64,000 nucleotides of DNA from Candidatus Zhuqueibacterota bacterium (GTDB taxonomy: Bacteria > Zhuqueibacterota > Zhuqueibacteria > Oceanimicrobiales > Oceanimicrobiaceae): the NCBI GenBank assembly GCA_029262055.1, contig JAJDAD010000092.1, positions 62,001 to 126,000 of the forward strand. The letters are read 5' to 3'. The position numbers and the translations under genes are program-made. Of this stretch, positions 61,618 through 64,000 are shown in pieces. Every line of letters begins with the position of its first letter. The first letter of the stretch is position 1. The notes beneath the pieces were generated by a model that saw only the letters and a program-made list of their open reading frames with translations, was not told the DNA's origin and searched no databases.

Positions 61618-62901
61618 ATGCAGAACACAATGAAAGATTTGAACTTGTTTCGTCGTTTGGTGCCCGCGGTCCTTTTGCTGCTGGCGCCTCTGGCTCAGGC
61701 CGACGACTCGAAAAAGTACTCTGACTACATCGCTGCACTGGAAGACACAAAGGACAAGCACTTCAAAGAGATCATCATCGCGGAAATTGAGAATTACATC
61801 CATCTGTTCGCAGACTCGCCTAGCGTCGACAGTATTCATTTCAAGCTTGCGACGCTGTACCACGATGATGGGGATGAAATCAACTCGTTTTTCACGCACA
61901 TGGAGTTGCTTTACCTGTATCCGGAGTCGGAGGTGACTTCCGTCTGCAAGGACCGCTTGCGTTTCCTGCTACAGGAGGAGAGGAAGTTTGCGCCACTGCG
62001 TGAAGTAACCGGAACGCTCCTGAATCCGTCTGTCACAGATTCCAGCAGAGACGGAGCCTCCTTTCATTTCTTGCAAGCGATGCAGGAGTTGCGCTTTTCG
62101 GTGATTCAAAAGCCGCTCATCCGTGCCTGTGGGCGCTTCATGGTGAATTTCCCCTCATCCGAAAACACCGATAAGGTACTGTTCTGGCGTGCCGAGTTGT
62201 CGCGCGATAAGAAGCCACATAACGCAATGGCTGATTATCTCAAACTAATCAACCTGCACGACCGTAGCTTGTACGTCACCGCGAGCATGTTGGAATTAGC
62301 CGAACTGTACAGTTCGGAACTGAAAGACCATGACCAGGCCATAGTGACACTGCATACTTTTCTGCAGAACTTTCCAGATGATCCGCAAGCACCGCAGGCA
62401 CAGGTACGTATCGCTGAGATAGAAGAGGGCAAGAAAAAACAGTACCGCAAAGCCATAACCGAGTATCTGCAAGTCGTGGCGAAGTATCCGAAAAGCCTGG
62501 AAGCCGCACCAGCTTTATTTGCGGCGGCCAAGCTACACGAAAACAAATTCAGGGAATATGAGGAGGCGATCAAAATCTACCTGCGGGTGGTGGAAGAATT
62601 CCCGGGTGATCTAAAAGCCCCCTATGCATTTGCCGAGGCTGCGGAAATCTATGAAAAGCGCTTGAAGGACTATGGCAACGCAGCCAGCGTCTATTTCAAG
62701 ATTTACGGCAATTATCCGGAAAGCTCCATTGCTGCGGAATCACTCTTTGCCGCCGCGGAAATCAATGAAAAACGCCTGGAGGACTTCGACAAAGCGGTTA
62801 TGTACTACCGGTTCGTGGTGGACAAGTACCCCGACAGCAGGCTTGCCCTGAAAGCAAACAGACGGCTGGAAAAGCTAACGCGACAGGCGGTTAAGGAGTA
62901 G
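61618..62901 (+). CDS. Tetratricopeptide repeat protein
   Basis: 427 residues from ATG 61618 (AGGGAG upstream). Signal peptide ending at LAQADD. From about 225 there are several TPR-like repeats with E-KQYRKAITEYLQVVAKYP, YEEAIKIYLRVVEEFPG, YGNAASVYFKIYGNYPES and FDKAVMYYRFVVDKYPDS. It is likely a periplasmic or outer-membrane scaffold, as in BamD/YbgF-like proteins. It is 84 bases downstream of the Ig-like lipoprotein, so it may be in its operon. Confidence 0.82.
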   Translation: MQNTMKDLNLFRRLVPAVLLLLAPLAQADDSKKYSDYIAALEDTKDKHFKEIIIAEIENYIHLFADSPSVDSIHFKLATLYHDDGDEINSFFTHMELLYLYPESEVTSVCKDRLRFLLQEERKFAPLREVTGTLLNPSVTDSSRDGASFHFLQAMQELRFSVIQKPLIRACGRFMVNFPSSENTDKVLFWRAELSRDKKPHNAMADYLKLINLHDRSLYVTASMLELAELYSSELKDHDQAIVTLHTFLQNFPDDPQAPQAQVRIAEIEEGKKKQYRKAITEYLQVVAKYPKSLEAAPALFAAAKLHENKFREYEEAIKIYLRVVEEFPGDLKAPYAFAEAAEIYEKRLKDYGNAASVYFKIYGNYPESSIAAESLFAAAEINEKRLEDFDKAVMYYRFVVDKYPDSRLALKANRRLEKLTRQAVKE

Positions 62902-62916
62902 GTGGTAGGCCAGGTT

Positions 62917-62999
62917 TTCTCTCGCAAAGCCGCAAAGATCGCAGAGAAGAACACAATCCCAAGGCCTTTGTTTTTCTTAGCGTTCTTTGCGTCTTAGCG
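62917..62999. repeat. CGCAAAG/CTTTGCG intergenic repeat overlapping the dsbD stop
   Basis: Two CGCAAAG words (62923-62937), a TTCTCTCGC/GCAGAGAA stem (62917-62948), and CTTAGCG twice around CTTTGCG (62977-62999). The last CTTAGCG, read on the minus strand as CGCTAAG, holds the TAA stop of dsbD. The same words occur at 12578-12645. Confidence 0.5.
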
Positions 63000-64000
63000 A
63001 GCGACTTCAGCCATGATTTCTACAAATTCCCCCGGCTCAAAACCAACCAATTCATCCGTAAACCTGCGGGACTCTTTCCCATCCGGTCCCAGCAAAATGA
63101 TCGTAGGTACGCCGTGCACGCCGTAGCGTTTGCGCAATAGCTCCACTTCCTCGCTCTTTTCCACAGTCAAATCAGCCTTCAGTGCGACAAAACGTTCTGC
63201 TGCGTCGACAACGGGTGTTGCTCTGAAAAGGTTGGCGTCAATCTGTTTACACGGAATACACCAATCCGCGTAGAAATCGATCAGGATGGGCTTACCTGCG
63301 GCATGGGCGTCCGTCACCAGTTGCTCGTCGTAATGCTGCCAGGCAATTTGCGGGGCATTTGCCGTCTGCCAGGCGGAAACCGAGGTCCACGCACCAAACA
63401 AAATGAAAGCCGCTCCGGCCAGATATTTGAGCGGCCTGAACCAGTCAAAATTTGCGCTGGACTTATCCAGAAAACCGATCAGTACCCCGCCGCCGACCAG
63501 GGTCAAGGTCATCAATGCAACGTACACCGGCTCCGGAATCAGGGTGTTGATGAAGTAAATTGCCACCGCCACCATGATGACGCCGAACACTTTCTTAACC
63601 CAGATCATCCAGACTCCCGACTGTGGCAGGCGTTCCAAAGAACCGGAGAACGTACCCAGGACAAAATAGGGCAGACCCAAACCAAGCGAGAGGACAAAAA
63701 ACATCAGGAATCCCAGCACGGGATCGCCTTGCGCCGCCACGTAAGTCAGCAGGCTCAAGACAAAAGGCCCGATGCAGGGCGCTGCCACGATGCCGACCGT
63801 TAAGCCCATGAACAGCGCTCCGGCATATCCCTGCCGGGAACCGCCGGCGAGCTGGTTCAGGAAAGTCGGGACCCGGATTTCAAACCCGCCGAACATGCTG
63901 AACGCGAAGATCAGGAAGACGCAGGCAATGCCGACAAGTACCAGTGGATTTTGCAGGGAAGAGCCGAGAATGCCGCCGGTCATGGCTGCTGCCACGCCAA
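62994..64000 (-). CDS. dsbD: DsbD-like thiol:disulfide interchange protein (partial)
   Basis: At least 335 residues; the frame is open at the right edge, so the start is outside. The membrane part has at least six helices, with APCIGPFVLSLLTYVAAQG holding one conserved Cys of the DsbD channel, and others beyond. The C-terminal thioredoxin domain has DWCIPCKQ (CxxC) at about 80 residues from the end. It moves electrons from the cytoplasm to periplasmic thiols. That supply is needed for cytochrome c assembly, but these genes are far from the cytochrome block. Confidence 0.9.
   Translation of the reverse strand, partial: GVAAAMTGGILGSSLQNPLVLVGIACVFLIFAFSMFGGFEIRVPTFLNQLAGGSRQGYAGALFMGLTVGIVAAPCIGPFVLSLLTYVAAQGDPVLGFLMFFVLSLGLGLPYFVLGTFSGSLERLPQSGVWMIWVKKVFGVIMVAVAIYFINTLIPEPVYVALMTLTLVGGGVLIGFLDKSSANFDWFRPLKYLAGAAFILFGAWTSVSAWQTANAPQIAWQHYDEQLVTDAHAAGKPILIDFYADWCIPCKQIDANLFRATPVVDAAERFVALKADLTVEKSEEVELLRKRYGVHGVPTIILLGPDGKESRRFTDELVGFEPGEFVEIMAEVAR

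Noticed and set aside
1-64000. CRISPR arrays, prophage genes or intact insertion sequences
   Set aside because: I saw no regularly spaced direct repeats, integrase, transposase or phage structural genes.

Overview
The window reads as a gene-dense bacterial chromosome segment, probably from the Bacteroidota/Calditrichota/KSB1-like part of the FCB group. Three lines of evidence point there: three PorV/PorQ-type outer-membrane proteins, a DUF4835 (PorD-like) protein, and secreted proteins ending in a 'YPNPF' FlgD-like C-terminal domain. The cell plan is Gram-negative: TonB/ExbB/ExbD, lipoproteins with lipoboxes, beta-barrels and periplasmic c-type cytochromes. TTG and GTG starts with good Shine-Dalgarno sites are common. 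I see no prophage, CRISPR array or intact insertion sequence. The phylum call is inference from gene content only.

Layout. 102-1643 (-) is a YifB/ComM-type ATPase. 2095-7337 (+) is the stress trio PrkA, YeaH/YhbH and SpoVR followed by an unknown protein. 7429-8970 (+) carries a small membrane protein and a secreted GH10-like glycosidase. 8992-13633 (-) holds a zincin-like protease, a thioesterase, a PQQ-propeller membrane protein and a DUF1207 protein. 13742-20439 (+) has an MFS transporter, a HAD phosphatase, a candidate small RNA, a cell-wall amidase, queF-queC, a cupin and a DUF1684 lipoprotein. 21072-26032 has an AlaX editing protein, FxsA, a lipoprotein, a divergent polysaccharide deacetylase, pdxJ and an SDR enzyme.

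26283-37368 is a secretion-related block. It has a giant 1874-residue heparinase II/III-type protein on the minus strand, and a plus-strand run of a repeat lipoprotein, a beta-propeller protein and two PorV/PorQ proteins. 37602-40345 is a TonB energising operon (ExbB, two ExbD, TonB) followed by a terminator and a lipoprotein.

40464-47699 is the most interesting block. It has an ECF sigma factor, an anti-sigma factor carrying an extra periplasmic CxxC/His domain, a Met-rich monohaem cytochrome, a trihaem cytochrome, a cupredoxin-like protein, two related beta-barrel proteins and a DUF3179 lipoprotein. Together they look like a regulated, possibly copper-linked, envelope electron-transfer system.

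47868-50809 is a lipid kinase and glycosyltransferase operon. 51050-55687 holds a GT9-like protein, a helix-hairpin-helix barrel protein, a third PorV protein and the PorD-like protein. 56127-56199 is tRNA-Cys. 56294-64000 carries a DUF2461 protein, an RNA m5C methyltransferase, an alkyltransferase-like protein, a deacetylase, an Ig-like lipoprotein, a TPR protein and a DsbD cut by the window edge.
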